Notes: generated by a model from the letters alone, not told the origin. A stretch of 35,980 bases of DNA from Clostridia bacterium (GCA_017516345.1 JAFXDC010000015.1:1-35980); one strand, 5' to 3'. Counted from the first letter of the stretch, positions 7,916 to 16,023 are shown. Translations and numbers: made by a program.

Positions 7916-8653
7916 ATGAAAAAATTCTTTGCTTTAATGGTTTCCATCGCAATTATCTGCGCTCTTGGAATCACCGCAATGGCCGCTCCTGTTTCGGTAG
8001 GCTATACCACCGTATTTTTAGGCGACCTTTTTGTAAACGTACCCGAATCCGCTACCACTGTTGCTCAGGCAGGCTTCTGGGCTATCGACGGCGGTCTTCA
8101 GTCCCTCTCTGTTTCCAACGGTAAGATCACCTTTACAAGCGCCGGTTGGGGTTCCTTCGGCAGCTTTAGCGATCCCACTGTAGGCAGAGGTCAGGACGGT
8201 TGGTGCTACTATTTGGAGAACGGCGGCGATGACGTTGCAATTCTTGCTTCCGGCTTTAACGGCGAGGACGGCAAGGGCTTCAAGCTCATCAACGAGGCCT
8301 CCTACGTTCTTGTTGATCTTCAAGGCAATGTTGACGAGAAGGTCGGCGTTTGGGCTAGCAACTTCTCTCAGGGCGCCATCGAGCTTCCCTCCGGCTTCAA
8401 GGGCTGGGTATACATTCCCTTTGATCAGTACGAGATAAACGACGAATCAGGATCGGGCGCTAAGTTCGACAACGCAAACCAAGGCGTAGCCGCTGCAAGC
8501 TTTGCCATCTCTTCTGCTACAAACGTTACCTTCGGCGGTGAGTTCTATGCTTACTCCGGCGAGATGAACAGCACTGCTGACGTAAGCGTTCTTGCTTATG
8601 CCGCTGTTGCTCTTACAGGTCTGGGCGCTCTCGTAGTTGCGAAAAAGAGATAA
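7916..8653 (+). CDS. Secreted membrane-anchored protein
   Basis: A 245-aa exported protein of unknown function. The signal peptide (MKKFFALMVSIAIICALGITAMA, ending AMA-A) resembles that of the preceding gene, including the GITAMAA end. The mature part (about 24-215) is rich in Gly, Ser, Phe and Asp, and probably beta. Residues about 222-241 form a hydrophobic C-terminal helix followed by KKR. That arrangement resembles a sortase-substrate tail but lacks an LPxTG motif; the segment before the helix reads EMNSTADVSVLAY. The site AAGGAG, spacer TTTTGTACT, ATG mirrors the upstream gene. The two proteins look like companions on the cell surface. Sequence similarity between the mature domains is weak by eye. 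Confidence 0.76.
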   Translation: MKKFFALMVSIAIICALGITAMAAPVSVGYTTVFLGDLFVNVPESATTVAQAGFWAIDGGLQSLSVSNGKITFTSAGWGSFGSFSDPTVGRGQDGWCYYLENGGDDVAILASGFNGEDGKGFKLINEASYVLVDLQGNVDEKVGVWASNFSQGAIELPSGFKGWVYIPFDQYEINDESGSGAKFDNANQGVAAASFAISSATNVTFGGEFYAYSGEMNSTADVSVLAYAAVALTGLGALVVAKKR

Positions 8654-8672
8654 TTATTAAAACCATAATATT

Positions 8673-8704
8673 ACAGCACTTATTTGCATAAGTGCTGTTT
8701 TTTA
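8673..8704 (+). terminator. Intrinsic terminator after the second surface-protein gene
   Basis: An 11-bp stem ACAGCACTTAT / ATAAGTGCTGT with loop TTGC (8673-8698) and a TTTTTT tail. Confidence 0.88.
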
Positions 8705-8710
8705 GTATAC

Positions 8711-8746
8711 AAAAAAGGATCACCCCGGCAAAGCCAAGGTGATCCT
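8711..8746 (-). terminator. Intrinsic terminator of the lipoprotein cluster
   Basis: On the minus strand, GGATCACC, a 12-nt loop and GGGTGATCC are followed by TTTTTT (plus-strand A run at 8711-8716). It closes the three-gene lipoprotein cluster and faces the terminator at 8673-8704. Confidence 0.85.
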
Positions 8747-8763
8747 TAATACTATTTCATTTA

Positions 8764-9852
8764 TCAATATCCGTAATGGATGCAAACGCGCTCCAGGGTC
8801 TGCTCGTCTATGCGAAATACCTTGCTTTGCTCGTTGGGACTTGTGTAATAGATATAACCGTCGATAATATACGTTCTGCCGCTGAGGGGCACCGTTGCAG
8901 TAACTATCTCGGTGTGCTTATCCTCAAGGCGTATTCTATAGAGGAAGTTGTTATCCGAGGCATTGGTAAAGTAGAGATATTTATCGGTCAAAATGAAATC
9001 TCCGCCCGCATAATCGTTAAGCTTTACCTTTTCGCCGGTCTGCATATTGTGTCTGTAAATGCCGCCGTCCTCAAGCGAGCCGTAGGCTATGCCGCTTTCG
9101 TCGTCAATGCAGTATTCGGCATAAAGGGTAAATATCATCTTATAGCTCTTGTCGTTTGAGCCGTTAAGCAAATACAGCACCGAATCCTCACGGCTGAGAT
9201 AATACACGCCTTCCTTGCCGCTTCCCATCATGTAGCACTCGGTATCCTTTATTACCGTCGGCTCCTCTGAGCCGTCGAGCGATATTTTCTCAAGGCTGGC
9301 AATGCCTGTCTGCTCATCGGCAAAGGTGCAATAGATGTAATCTCCCCACACCGACGTGCTTACAGGGGTTCGCGGGTCAAGCACGATCCTGCCGCTTCCG
9401 TCGGGGAAAGTGCGCACGATGCCCTCCTCCGTCTGAAAGTAGAGGTAGCCCTGCATATACTGGAATACACCGTCCTGCATCTCGGCTATCCGCTTACAGT
9501 TTCCGCCCTGCATATCACAGCTTATGATTATATATTTATCCTCATAATTGTTCATTACGGCATAGATGGTGTCATCGGCTATCTGATATGTAGCTATAAC
9601 CATCGGAAGGATGATCTCTCTGTTGGTGCCGTCCTTATTCATGCGGCAAAGGGCGCCCTGCTCTATCTGATACTGATAATCCTCTCCCGGAGTGCTTCCT
9701 ATACCGTTTATGTAATAGATATATTCTCCCCACACGGTAACGGCATTATCCGTGCCGTTAACCAGAGGACCGCGCTCGCCCGCGCAGGCGCAAAGCAAGC
9801 ACAGACAGACTATTAAAGCAAAAACAATGGCGCTTGAGCACTTATTCTTCAT
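8764..9852 (-). CDS. DUF5050-like beta-propeller lipoprotein (third of three)
   Basis: A 362-aa predicted lipoprotein. The hydrophobic signal ends in LLCAC, with the lipid cysteine at residue 23. The mature part has repeating beta-strand blocks: GEYIYYINGIG, ALCRMNKDGTN, GDYIYCTFADEQTG, SLEKISLDGSE, KYLYFTNASD and DGYIYYTSPNEQ. This W/Y-IYY plus R-(I/M)-xxDGxx pattern is that of DUF5050/LRP1-like propellers. I chose ATG 9852 over the TTG six bases upstream because the AAGGA site is then 8 nt away. It overlaps the preceding gene by 11 nt, so the two are coupled. It sits on the outer face of the membrane. Its ligand is unknown. Confidence 0.82.
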   Translation of the reverse strand: MKNKCSSAIVFALIVCLCLLCACAGERGPLVNGTDNAVTVWGEYIYYINGIGSTPGEDYQYQIEQGALCRMNKDGTNREIILPMVIATYQIADDTIYAVMNNYEDKYIIISCDMQGGNCKRIAEMQDGVFQYMQGYLYFQTEEGIVRTFPDGSGRIVLDPRTPVSTSVWGDYIYCTFADEQTGIASLEKISLDGSEEPTVIKDTECYMMGSGKEGVYYLSREDSVLYLLNGSNDKSYKMIFTLYAEYCIDDESGIAYGSLEDGGIYRHNMQTGEKVKLNDYAGGDFILTDKYLYFTNASDNNFLYRIRLEDKHTEIVTATVPLSGRTYIIDGYIYYTSPNEQSKVFRIDEQTLERVCIHYGY

Positions 9853-10966
9853 TTGCAAGATCCTTAACCTCTCCGCTTACAAGATCTATCATGTGCACAG
9901 ATTCCTTGTTAAGGGCATCAAACATGAACACCTTATCCCCTACGACATCAAGGTAATAGTTGGGATCGGTGGTGCCGGGACCGTCAAGGGCCTTGATCTC
10001 AGCAAGCTTGGTCTTGTTGTTGCCGTCAAAATCAATGCTGTAGAGCGCACCCTCGCTGTTACTGCAATAGAAGATGCGATCCTTGCCGATGGCATAGGTA
10101 TCTACCCTCTCCTCAAGGATGGGAACGCGCTTGGATTCGCCGTCAAGGTGCATGTAGTAAAGGGTGCTCTTCTCAGAGGAATATGCCACCATCAGCTTAT
10201 CTGCCACAGAGAGCAGCATGGTATCGTATTCCGAGGTGGAAAGGGTGGTATGGGTCTTTGCCTCAAGGTCGTAGCGGGAAAGCTTGGGATAGTCGCCCTC
10301 GTTGCGCATGTAGTAAAGGTACTGGCTTGTTACCGCCATGATCCTACCGTTACGGTCGGTTACCTGCTCGGGCTCGCCACCCTCCCAGGCAATGCTGAAT
10401 ACGCCTGCCTTGTTACCAATGTAGTAATAAAGCTTGTCTGCACCGTACATCTGTGCTACGTTGCCAACATCCTTTATATCGGTCCTTTTCTCGGTCTTGA
10501 AGGAGTACACCGCTATGCCACCATCCACCTCTGCGGCTACGCCGTAATCGGAAAAGGCGTACTCGCCGTTGGCGCTGAACTCGATTATTCTGCGCTCGTT
10601 TCCGCCGTTGATGGATACTCTGAATAAGCAAAGCTTGTCAGCAGACACGGGGGAAACAAAGTAGATGTTCTCCTTTACAACGTACATAGCATATGCTTTT
10701 CTTGTGGAAAGCTGCTGACGGTCTGTACCGTCGGCGTTCATACGGAAGATGGATGCAACCGGGTCGTTTTTAAGCGCCTCGTTAAGGTACGCGGGCATAG
10801 AGCCGTTTATGTAGTAGATATAATCTCCCTGCTTAACCGCAATGCCGTTATTGCCCACCACCTCGCCGTCGGGCTGTCCGCCCTGAAGGGAGTATCCGCC
10901 GCAGCCGCTTAAAAGCAGACACGACAAAAGTACAACTGTTGTCAAGATTAGACTGATCTTTTTCAT
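9842..10966 (-). CDS. DUF5050-like beta-propeller lipoprotein (second of three)
   Basis: A 374-aa lipoprotein with a clear lipobox LLLSGC (Cys22). After a Gly-rich linker it shows the same propeller blocks as its neighbours: GDYIYYINGSM, SIFRMNADGTDRQQL, ENIYFVSP, LCLFRVSINGGNERR, DKLYYYIGNKAG, SQYLYYMRNEGD and ALYSIDFDGNN. The start ATG has GAGGAC 5 nt upstream. The 68-nt gap to the upstream paralogue contains only a weak promoter-like sequence, so transcription is probably from 12214-12242. Such proteins are abundant in Clostridia and their function is not established. Confidence 0.83.
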   Translation of the reverse strand: MKKISLILTTVVLLSCLLLSGCGGYSLQGGQPDGEVVGNNGIAVKQGDYIYYINGSMPAYLNEALKNDPVASIFRMNADGTDRQQLSTRKAYAMYVVKENIYFVSPVSADKLCLFRVSINGGNERRIIEFSANGEYAFSDYGVAAEVDGGIAVYSFKTEKRTDIKDVGNVAQMYGADKLYYYIGNKAGVFSIAWEGGEPEQVTDRNGRIMAVTSQYLYYMRNEGDYPKLSRYDLEAKTHTTLSTSEYDTMLLSVADKLMVAYSSEKSTLYYMHLDGESKRVPILEERVDTYAIGKDRIFYCSNSEGALYSIDFDGNNKTKLAEIKALDGPGTTDPNYYLDVVGDKVFMFDALNKESVHMIDLVSGEVKDLANEE

Positions 10967-11034
10967 ATAGTCCTCATTTCTCCACTTAGGATTTTATATT
11001 TTAAGTATTTTATACTTTATTTACCGTTTTGATA

Positions 11035-12171
11035 TCAGCCTATGCTCATATCCTCATATTCAATACAAAAGCTTCTAAGGGTGTTGATATTCACCCTGTA
11101 TATGCGGCTTTCATCGTCATCGTTGAAATAATACAGCCAGTCCCCCACGATGTCAAGCAGGTCAATGCTGCTTATCATGTTGTCCGCCACCTGCTCGGTC
11201 TGTTTGGTGTCCACGTTTACCCTCCAAAGTGAGTAAAGGGCGGAGTCGTTGATATAATACACGAACCCATCGTGGTAGAGCATTCTTTCGGCGCGATGGT
11301 CGCACAGCATTTCTCTGGTGCCGCTCGCAATATCTATGCTGAATATTCCCTGCTCCTTCTCCTCGGAAATATAGGAGGCGTATATCTTGCCGCGGTCGGT
11401 GAAGCAATAATCCTCATACCCAAGATGAGTAACAGAGGTGCTTGCTCCGCTAACGGCGTCATAGGAGTAGCAAAAGCCGTTTTCAAAGCGATAGTAGTAG
11501 ACTGCATCCCCCACCGCTCCAAGTGCGTAGGAGGGCTCCTCGGTCACCGTCTCGGCAACCGTAGCGCCGTGGCGCACATGCATAAGAGCGCCGTATTGCC
11601 CCGAGCCGTAGTCGGTAAAATACACCCCGCTGTCACAGCAAAGTAGATTACATATTCTGTTTTCCGTAAGCTTAAGCTTGTTAGCCCCGTCGCGGTCCAT
11701 ACGGTAGAGCGCACCGTTGTAGGTATAATATATATAATTCTTGCTAAAGCCGTAGCCGCCCCCGTCAAAGGTGCTGTCAATATCGGCAAGCTTTCTTCTG
11801 CCGCTTCCGTCGGTCTTGATGGTATAAACACGGGAAACGTTATTATCCCACGCCACGTACCATACGGTATCCCCCTCAAGATTAAAGATGGACACGTCGT
11901 CGTTGCACAGCACCGCTTTGTTTGAGCCGTCACTGTCCATTCTGCATATGGCGCCTCGGTAGGGATGCAGTCTCAGCTTGTCCTTGCGGACGTAATTGTC
12001 ACCGTTAAGGTAATAGACGTGCCCACCCTGTGCGATCGCCCTTCCGCCGTCCGAAATCACCGGCGCCTCGGGATCGGCACCCTCAAGGCGGAAATCCGCA
12101 GACCCGTCAGAGCATCCGATAAGAAGCAGACAAGCCATCAATACAGCTATTATGCCGCGTGATCCCTTCAT
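11035..12171 (-). CDS. DUF5050-like beta-propeller lipoprotein (first of three)
   Basis: A 378-aa lipoprotein, promoter-proximal in the cluster. The lipobox is LLLIGC (Cys20). Propeller blocks include GGHVYYLNGDNY, AICRMDSDGSNKAVL, DTVWYVAWDNN, KNYIYYTYNGALYRMDRDGANK, DAVYYYRFENG and DGFVYYINDSALYSLWRV. The start is ATG 12171: AAGGAGG lies 5 nt upstream, while the in-frame GTG at 12177 would sit inside that ribosome binding site. The three paralogues share architecture but have diverged strongly, so the duplications are old. Possible roles are extracellular sensing or ligand binding; nothing in the neighbourhood narrows this. Confidence 0.83.
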   Translation of the reverse strand: MKGSRGIIAVLMACLLLIGCSDGSADFRLEGADPEAPVISDGGRAIAQGGHVYYLNGDNYVRKDKLRLHPYRGAICRMDSDGSNKAVLCNDDVSIFNLEGDTVWYVAWDNNVSRVYTIKTDGSGRRKLADIDSTFDGGGYGFSKNYIYYTYNGALYRMDRDGANKLKLTENRICNLLCCDSGVYFTDYGSGQYGALMHVRHGATVAETVTEEPSYALGAVGDAVYYYRFENGFCYSYDAVSGASTSVTHLGYEDYCFTDRGKIYASYISEEKEQGIFSIDIASGTREMLCDHRAERMLYHDGFVYYINDSALYSLWRVNVDTKQTEQVADNMISSIDLLDIVGDWLYYFNDDDESRIYRVNINTLRSFCIEYEDMSIG

Positions 12172-12213
12172 GGGCACCTCCTTAAGCTTACAAGCAAATC
12201 GTATATCTTATAT

Positions 12214-12242
12214 ATTATATAGTAAATCCCGAAAAATATCAA
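12214..12242 (-). promoter_or_regulatory. Promoter of the lipoprotein cluster
   Basis: Minus strand: TTGATA (12237-12242), a 17-bp spacer and TATAAT (12214-12219), about 42 nt before the first lipoprotein start. Confidence 0.75.
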
Positions 12243-12399
12243 CGGTGAAGCGATGTTTTTCTGTGAAATTTACGCTTTTTTAACTTTTATACAGGATGCA
12301 GAGGAGCTTTTGGTTATAAAGGGTATATAGTCATGCATATTTTTAAGCAATACTGCATAGCATTTAGCAAAGATCATCAAAAAAGGCGGAGGAGACAAT

Positions 12400-12639
12400 A
12401 TGTTGAAATTCAATTTTTCCAATTTAAATAACAAATTTAAAAGCGCTCTGCTTCCCAAGGAAAGCCCATCCGAGCCCCCTCAGGCCGCACCCGAAACGGC
12501 AATTCTGCGCTCAAAGCCGCGCTACAGTGCATACCGCACGGTGGTGATGCGTCACGAGGAGCTCTCTGCACGCTTAGCCTGTGCGGGCAGTGATGCGGCC
12601 GCAGAGCTTGACGAAGTCTCTGAGAATATGCAGGACTAA
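12400..12639 (+). CDS. Small protein of unknown function (79 aa)
   Basis: An unrecognised 79-aa protein. The amphipathic N-terminus (MLKFNFSNLNNKFKSALLP) is followed by a Pro-rich linker and a helical C-terminal half with RTVVMRHEELSARLACAGSDAAAELDEVSENMQD. There is no signal peptide or membrane helix. The case for a real gene is a GGAGGAG site 5 nt before the ATG and an intrinsic terminator right after the stop (12645-12675). No clear promoter was seen. The 17 bases at 12368-12384, just upstream of its ribosome binding site, recur in the tandem repeat at 21420-21513. Confidence 0.5.
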   Translation: MLKFNFSNLNNKFKSALLPKESPSEPPQAAPETAILRSKPRYSAYRTVVMRHEELSARLACAGSDAAAELDEVSENMQD

Positions 12640-12644
12640 AGCAA

Positions 12645-12675
12645 AATACCACCCCCTTGGGTGGTATTATTTTAA
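12645..12675 (+). terminator. Intrinsic terminator after the small protein gene
   Basis: Stem AATACCACC / GGTGGTATT with a 6-nt loop (12645-12668), then ATTATTTTA. Confidence 0.75.
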
Positions 12676-12702
12676 AACCCGATCCACACCTTTAAAACCG
12701 TA

Positions 12703-12751
12703 TTGACACTGCGACTCGGGGATGCTACAATATCCTCAGGCGCATATGCGC
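12703..12751 (+). promoter_or_regulatory. Promoter with palindrome at the start site, XRE-membrane regulator gene
   Basis: TTGACA (12703-12708), a 17-bp spacer and TACAAT (12726-12731). Eight bases further on, a perfect 12-bp palindrome GCGCATATGCGC (12740-12751) lies over the predicted transcription start. It is a candidate operator for the XRE protein encoded immediately downstream. Confidence 0.72.
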
Positions 12752-12776
12752 AAAAACACGAAAGCGGGTAGATAAA

Positions 12777-13370
12777 ATGGAATTTAGTCAAAAGCTGCAA
12801 ATGCTAAGAAGGAGAAAGGGACTTACTCAGGCAATGCTCGCAAGGGAGCTGTACGTATCCCGCACCGCGGTATCTAAATGGGAATCGGGCAAGGGATATC
12901 CAAGCATAGATACTCTAAAGCAGCTGGCAGGCTTTTTCTCTGTCACGGTGGACGAGCTCATCTGTACAGAATCGGTCAACCACGCCGACGAAAGCACGCG
13001 CTCTCATCGCATTTTTCCTCTGCTTTTGTGCATTTCAGACCTTTTGACACCGCTTTTGATGCTTTTACCCCTATTTGCCTCAAGAACCCCGCACGGCGCC
13101 CTTTCGGTATCACTTTTTGCCTCAAGCCTTCAGCCGTATTTAAAGGCATTACTCCTCGTGCTAATACTGTGTACGGCACTTTTGGGGATCGGCAACGCCA
13201 TACTGCGGCTTTTGCGTAAGGAGCGTTGGCAGAACAAGGGCGCGCTTATCTGTACCCTTCTTTCCCTTATTACCTTTACGTTGCTTGTGCTTTCATCTCA
13301 GCCCTACGCCGCAATTTTTGCCTTTATCTTGCTTTCTGTAAGGTCTCTCGCCCTATTTAAGGGCAGGTGA
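12777..13370 (+). CDS. XRE-family regulator with C-terminal membrane domain
   Basis: A 197-aa protein. Residues 5-60 are a classic HTH_3 domain (LQMLRRRKGLTQAMLARELYVSRTAVSKWESGKGYPSIDTL), and the following VDELI is typical. From residue about 78 on there are four hydrophobic segments: PLLLCISDLLTPLLMLLPLF, YLKALLLVLILCTALLGIGNAIL, GALICTLLSLITFTLLVL and YAAIFAFILLSVRSLAL. The protein is thus a DNA-binding domain tethered to the membrane, a layout common in Firmicutes. The ribosome binding site is weak (GCGGGTAG), consistent with low expression. Autoregulation through the palindrome at 12740-12751 is likely. The downstream PAP2 gene is a candidate target. Confidence 0.85.
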   Translation: MEFSQKLQMLRRRKGLTQAMLARELYVSRTAVSKWESGKGYPSIDTLKQLAGFFSVTVDELICTESVNHADESTRSHRIFPLLLCISDLLTPLLMLLPLFASRTPHGALSVSLFASSLQPYLKALLLVLILCTALLGIGNAILRLLRKERWQNKGALICTLLSLITFTLLVLSSQPYAAIFAFILLSVRSLALFKGR

Positions 13371-13402
13371 CAAAAGGTGTCACCGTTGTCACCTCGGGTC
13401 GC

Positions 13403-13431
13403 TTGACCGTTTCTCCGCCCTCCATTATGAT
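13403..13431 (+). promoter_or_regulatory. Promoter of the PAP2 phosphatase gene
   Basis: TTGACC (13403-13408), a 17-bp spacer and TATGAT (13426-13431). Just upstream, AGGTG-tcaccgttgt-CACCT (about 13374-13394) is an inverted repeat with no T run, either a weak end to the XRE transcript or a regulator site. Confidence 0.62.
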
Positions 13432-13460
13432 GCTGTCAAGCACGTTAAGGAGGGCTTTTT

Positions 13461-14165
13461 ATGAATGATCACCACAGAATAAAACAAAATAATATCTTTA
13501 AACGCCGTATTTTTACGGCTATCCTTTTTCTTTTGGCATTTGCGGTGTGGACCGCAGCGGTCATGACCTTGGACGTATCCCCCATAGGCCCAAACGGCTC
13601 GCGGGTGGGTCTTAGCGGTATGAACGGCTTTTTCGCAAGGGTAATAGGTGTGGATCAGGACCTTTACATTGTTACCGATTACCTTGGCCTCATTCCCATT
13701 GCCGTGGCCTTTTTCTTTGGCACGGTCGGGCTTATCAAGTGGATAAAGCGCAAGCGTATCACAAGGGTGGATCGCGATATTCTCGCCCTTGGAGGGCTCT
13801 ACCTTACGGTAATTGCCTTTTACGTTCTGTTTGAGTTGGTGGTTATAAACCGCCGTCCCGTGCTTATAGATGGGCAGCTTGAGGCGTCATATCCGTCCTC
13901 CACCACAATGCTCGTGCTTTCGGTAATGCCCGCCGCCGCTCTGCAATGCCGCGCGCGCATAAAGCACAAGCCCCTTGGCACCGCCTTATCCCTTTTGATA
14001 ACGGCATTTACCGCCTTTATGCTTATAGGCAGGCTGATGTCCGGAGTTCACTGGGTAAGCGATATCGTGGGCGGTGTCCTTCTCAGCACGGGTCTTTCCC
14101 TTGCATACCGCGCCGTGTTTTATTATTTTATTGATATAACCACCACGTCCGAGACCGCACAATAA
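13461..14165 (+). CDS. PAP2-family membrane phosphatase
   Basis: A 234-aa protein with five or six membrane helices and PAP2 motifs. Motif 1 is reduced to INRRP (129-133). Motif 2 reads YPSSTTM (144-150), where the family consensus is PSGH. Motif 3 is GRLMSGVHWVSD (180-191), with Arg181, nucleophile His187 and Asp191 in place. Family members remove phosphate from phosphatidic acid, undecaprenyl diphosphate or similar lipids on the outer membrane face. The missing motif-2 histidine (the proton donor) may weaken or alter catalysis, although I believe other clostridial members share this PSSTT form. GGAGGG precedes the ATG. A lipid phosphatase role is inferred from the family. Confidence 0.82.
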   Translation: MNDHHRIKQNNIFKRRIFTAILFLLAFAVWTAAVMTLDVSPIGPNGSRVGLSGMNGFFARVIGVDQDLYIVTDYLGLIPIAVAFFFGTVGLIKWIKRKRITRVDRDILALGGLYLTVIAFYVLFELVVINRRPVLIDGQLEASYPSSTTMLVLSVMPAAALQCRARIKHKPLGTALSLLITAFTAFMLIGRLMSGVHWVSDIVGGVLLSTGLSLAYRAVFYYFIDITTTSETAQ

Positions 14166-14171
14166 AGAAAA

Positions 14172-14215
14172 CAAAAGCCAAAGCACCGTTGGTATGCCTT
14201 GGCTTTTGTTGTTGA
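14172..14215. terminator. Bidirectional terminator between the PAP2 and ClC genes
   Basis: A long stem AACAAAAGCCAA / TTGGCTTTTGTT around a GC-containing loop. T-rich runs follow on the plus strand and also on the minus strand (TTTTGTTTTCTTT), serving the two convergent genes. Confidence 0.82.
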
Positions 14216-14234
14216 TATTTTTTAGCTGATCCCT

Positions 14235-15824
14235 TTATTTTGTCGGACGCATGATGCTTCGTACCTCTTCAGATTGCTCACCCACCAACGCCTCAAGCTC
14301 CTCTGCAGTGGCGATCGGGTCGCAGGTACGGTATCTTACCGTCAGCACGTCCCCCTCGCCTATGGCATGCTTGCCCTCGTTGACGGCGGCCTGCTCCTTG
14401 GAGAGCACCACACAGGCTGCGGGCAGTAAAATGTCGCCGAGCTCCTTGCCTACTGCAAATGAGCCCTTGGTGGCGGTCAGCGCCACCTCTATGGTATATT
14501 GCTCCTTATTGGCGTTTATGTGCTTTTCCTTTGTGGATATCACGGTATCGGTAAAATCACCTATGCCCGACATTTCCACCATAAAGAAGGACACCGTCAC
14601 CGCTATTATCATGGCGGGCAGATTGCTGAGTCCCCCAAGCGCCTCCATGGCAAAAACCGCGGCGGTTACGGGAATGCGCGAGCTGGCACCGAGAAATGAC
14701 ACCATACCAAGCACCACCATAAGGGGATAATGGCTCTGCTCCATAATGCCAAGAGCCACGAAGCACTCCCCGCAAAGGGCTCCCATCAATGCCCCAAAGG
14801 CAAGAGTGGGCAAAAATATACCGCCCGTTATGCCGGAGGTATTGGAGATCATCATAATGATCGCCCGCGCAAGCAGAGTTATAAGCAAAGCATACCATAC
14901 TCCTCGCGCAGAGAGCAGCTCCTGCACAAGATGATGTCCCGTGCCCATTATCTCGGATGCAAAATATCCTATAAGGGCAACGCAGGCAAAAATTATGGGG
15001 AATTTTATATTTATGGATAATTTCCCAAGCTTATGGCGCATAAAGCGGTCCACAGCTTTATAAGATCCGGTAAACGCCACCGCACCCAAGCCGCATACAA
15101 GCCCTATTATAAGGGGCAGATAAAGCTCTGAGAGCGGAAGCACCTCAAGCTCCTGAAGATGGAACATTGCGCCCGTCCCTATACCCAAAAGGGACAGCAA
15201 CCTTGAGATAATATGGCATACCAACACCGAGACCGACACCACCGATATCACAAGGGGAGAAAAGCCTCTGTGGAGCTCCTCAATGGAAAACAGTATGGCG
15301 GTCACGGGCGCTCCGGTCACCATGGCAAAGCCGCTTGCCGCGCCCCCCGTCATCATGTATCTGCGCCATCCGGCGTACCTTTTTCCGCCGAGCAGGCTTA
15401 CCGTACCGTCGCCGATCGCGGCACCCATCTGCACGCATGGGCCCTCGGTGCCAAGGGGTACTCCGCCAAGAAAGGTAAGAAGTGCTGATATCGGAAGCAC
15501 CACCACGCTCTTTATCCATTTGAAATACGCTATCCCGCGTATCGCCGCAATGGTGGTGGGTATACCTCCTCCGCGGCAGTTTTTGGCATTTTTAACAAGA
15601 AAGCTCGCCGCAAGCCCCACCGCCGCCGCACCGAGGATCAATATTGGAAGACCTATCGGCTCAAGCCTTGCAAGCTTATACACTTGACCCGAAACGGATA
15701 TCACCTCTTGCGCCGCAAGCTTAAACAGAGTTATTAATACCGCGGAAAGTATGCCTGTAACGACGCTAAAAACAAGACACGGTAACAGCAGATCCTTTAT
15801 ATAATTGGTTTGATGCTTGTTCAT
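14235..15824 (-). CDS. ClC-family chloride channel / H+ antiporter with C-terminal TrkA-C domain
   Basis: A 529-aa membrane protein. ClC selectivity motifs are visible: GGGIP (85-89, the GSGIP position), GTEGP (125-129) with the gating glutamate Glu127, and GITGGIFLPTLAFGALMG for the GxFxP motif. The glutamate points to an H+/Cl- exchanger rather than a channel. Residues about 445-527 after the membrane part look like a TrkA-C/RCK-type cytoplasmic domain (KGSFAVGKELGDILLPAACVVL, then EGDVLTVRYR), a combination known in bacterial ClC proteins. GGAG lies 6 nt before the ATG. It has its own promoter (15866-15894). Likely roles are acid or osmotic stress, or counter-ion movement. Confidence 0.92.
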   Translation of the reverse strand: MNKHQTNYIKDLLLPCLVFSVVTGILSAVLITLFKLAAQEVISVSGQVYKLARLEPIGLPILILGAAAVGLAASFLVKNAKNCRGGGIPTTIAAIRGIAYFKWIKSVVVLPISALLTFLGGVPLGTEGPCVQMGAAIGDGTVSLLGGKRYAGWRRYMMTGGAASGFAMVTGAPVTAILFSIEELHRGFSPLVISVVSVSVLVCHIISRLLSLLGIGTGAMFHLQELEVLPLSELYLPLIIGLVCGLGAVAFTGSYKAVDRFMRHKLGKLSINIKFPIIFACVALIGYFASEIMGTGHHLVQELLSARGVWYALLITLLARAIIMMISNTSGITGGIFLPTLAFGALMGALCGECFVALGIMEQSHYPLMVVLGMVSFLGASSRIPVTAAVFAMEALGGLSNLPAMIIAVTVSFFMVEMSGIGDFTDTVISTKEKHINANKEQYTIEVALTATKGSFAVGKELGDILLPAACVVLSKEQAAVNEGKHAIGEGDVLTVRYRTCDPIATAEELEALVGEQSEEVRSIMRPTK

Positions 15825-15865
15825 TTATTGCTCCGAATGCATTTTCGCATAATTTTTCAAGCGGT

Positions 15866-15894
15866 ATTATATCACATTTTATGTTTTTTTGCAA
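15866..15894 (-). promoter_or_regulatory. Promoter of the ClC gene
   Basis: Minus strand: TTGCAA (15889-15894), a 17-bp spacer and TATAAT (15866-15871), about 42 nt before the start codon. Confidence 0.72.
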
Positions 15895-15967
15895 ATTTGA
15901 TACCCCTTTGTATCCCTTCTCCGACCGCCCCAAAAAATAAATTTTAACTCATTAAGGAAAATTTATA

Positions 15968-15997
15968 TTGATTTTAACCCGCCGAGCATGCTATAAT
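15968..15997 (+). promoter_or_regulatory. Promoter of the AllA-like gene
   Basis: TTGATT (15968-15973), an 18-bp spacer and TATAAT (15992-15997), followed closely by the TTGGAGGA ribosome binding site, giving a very short leader. Confidence 0.7.
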
Positions 15998-16023
15998 ATA
16001 AAAAAATCAATTTGGAGGACAAT

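Noticed and set aside
14235-15824. Fluoride-specific ClC (CLC-F)
   Set aside because: The gating glutamate motif GTEGP is of the chloride/proton type, and no fluoride riboswitch was seen upstream.
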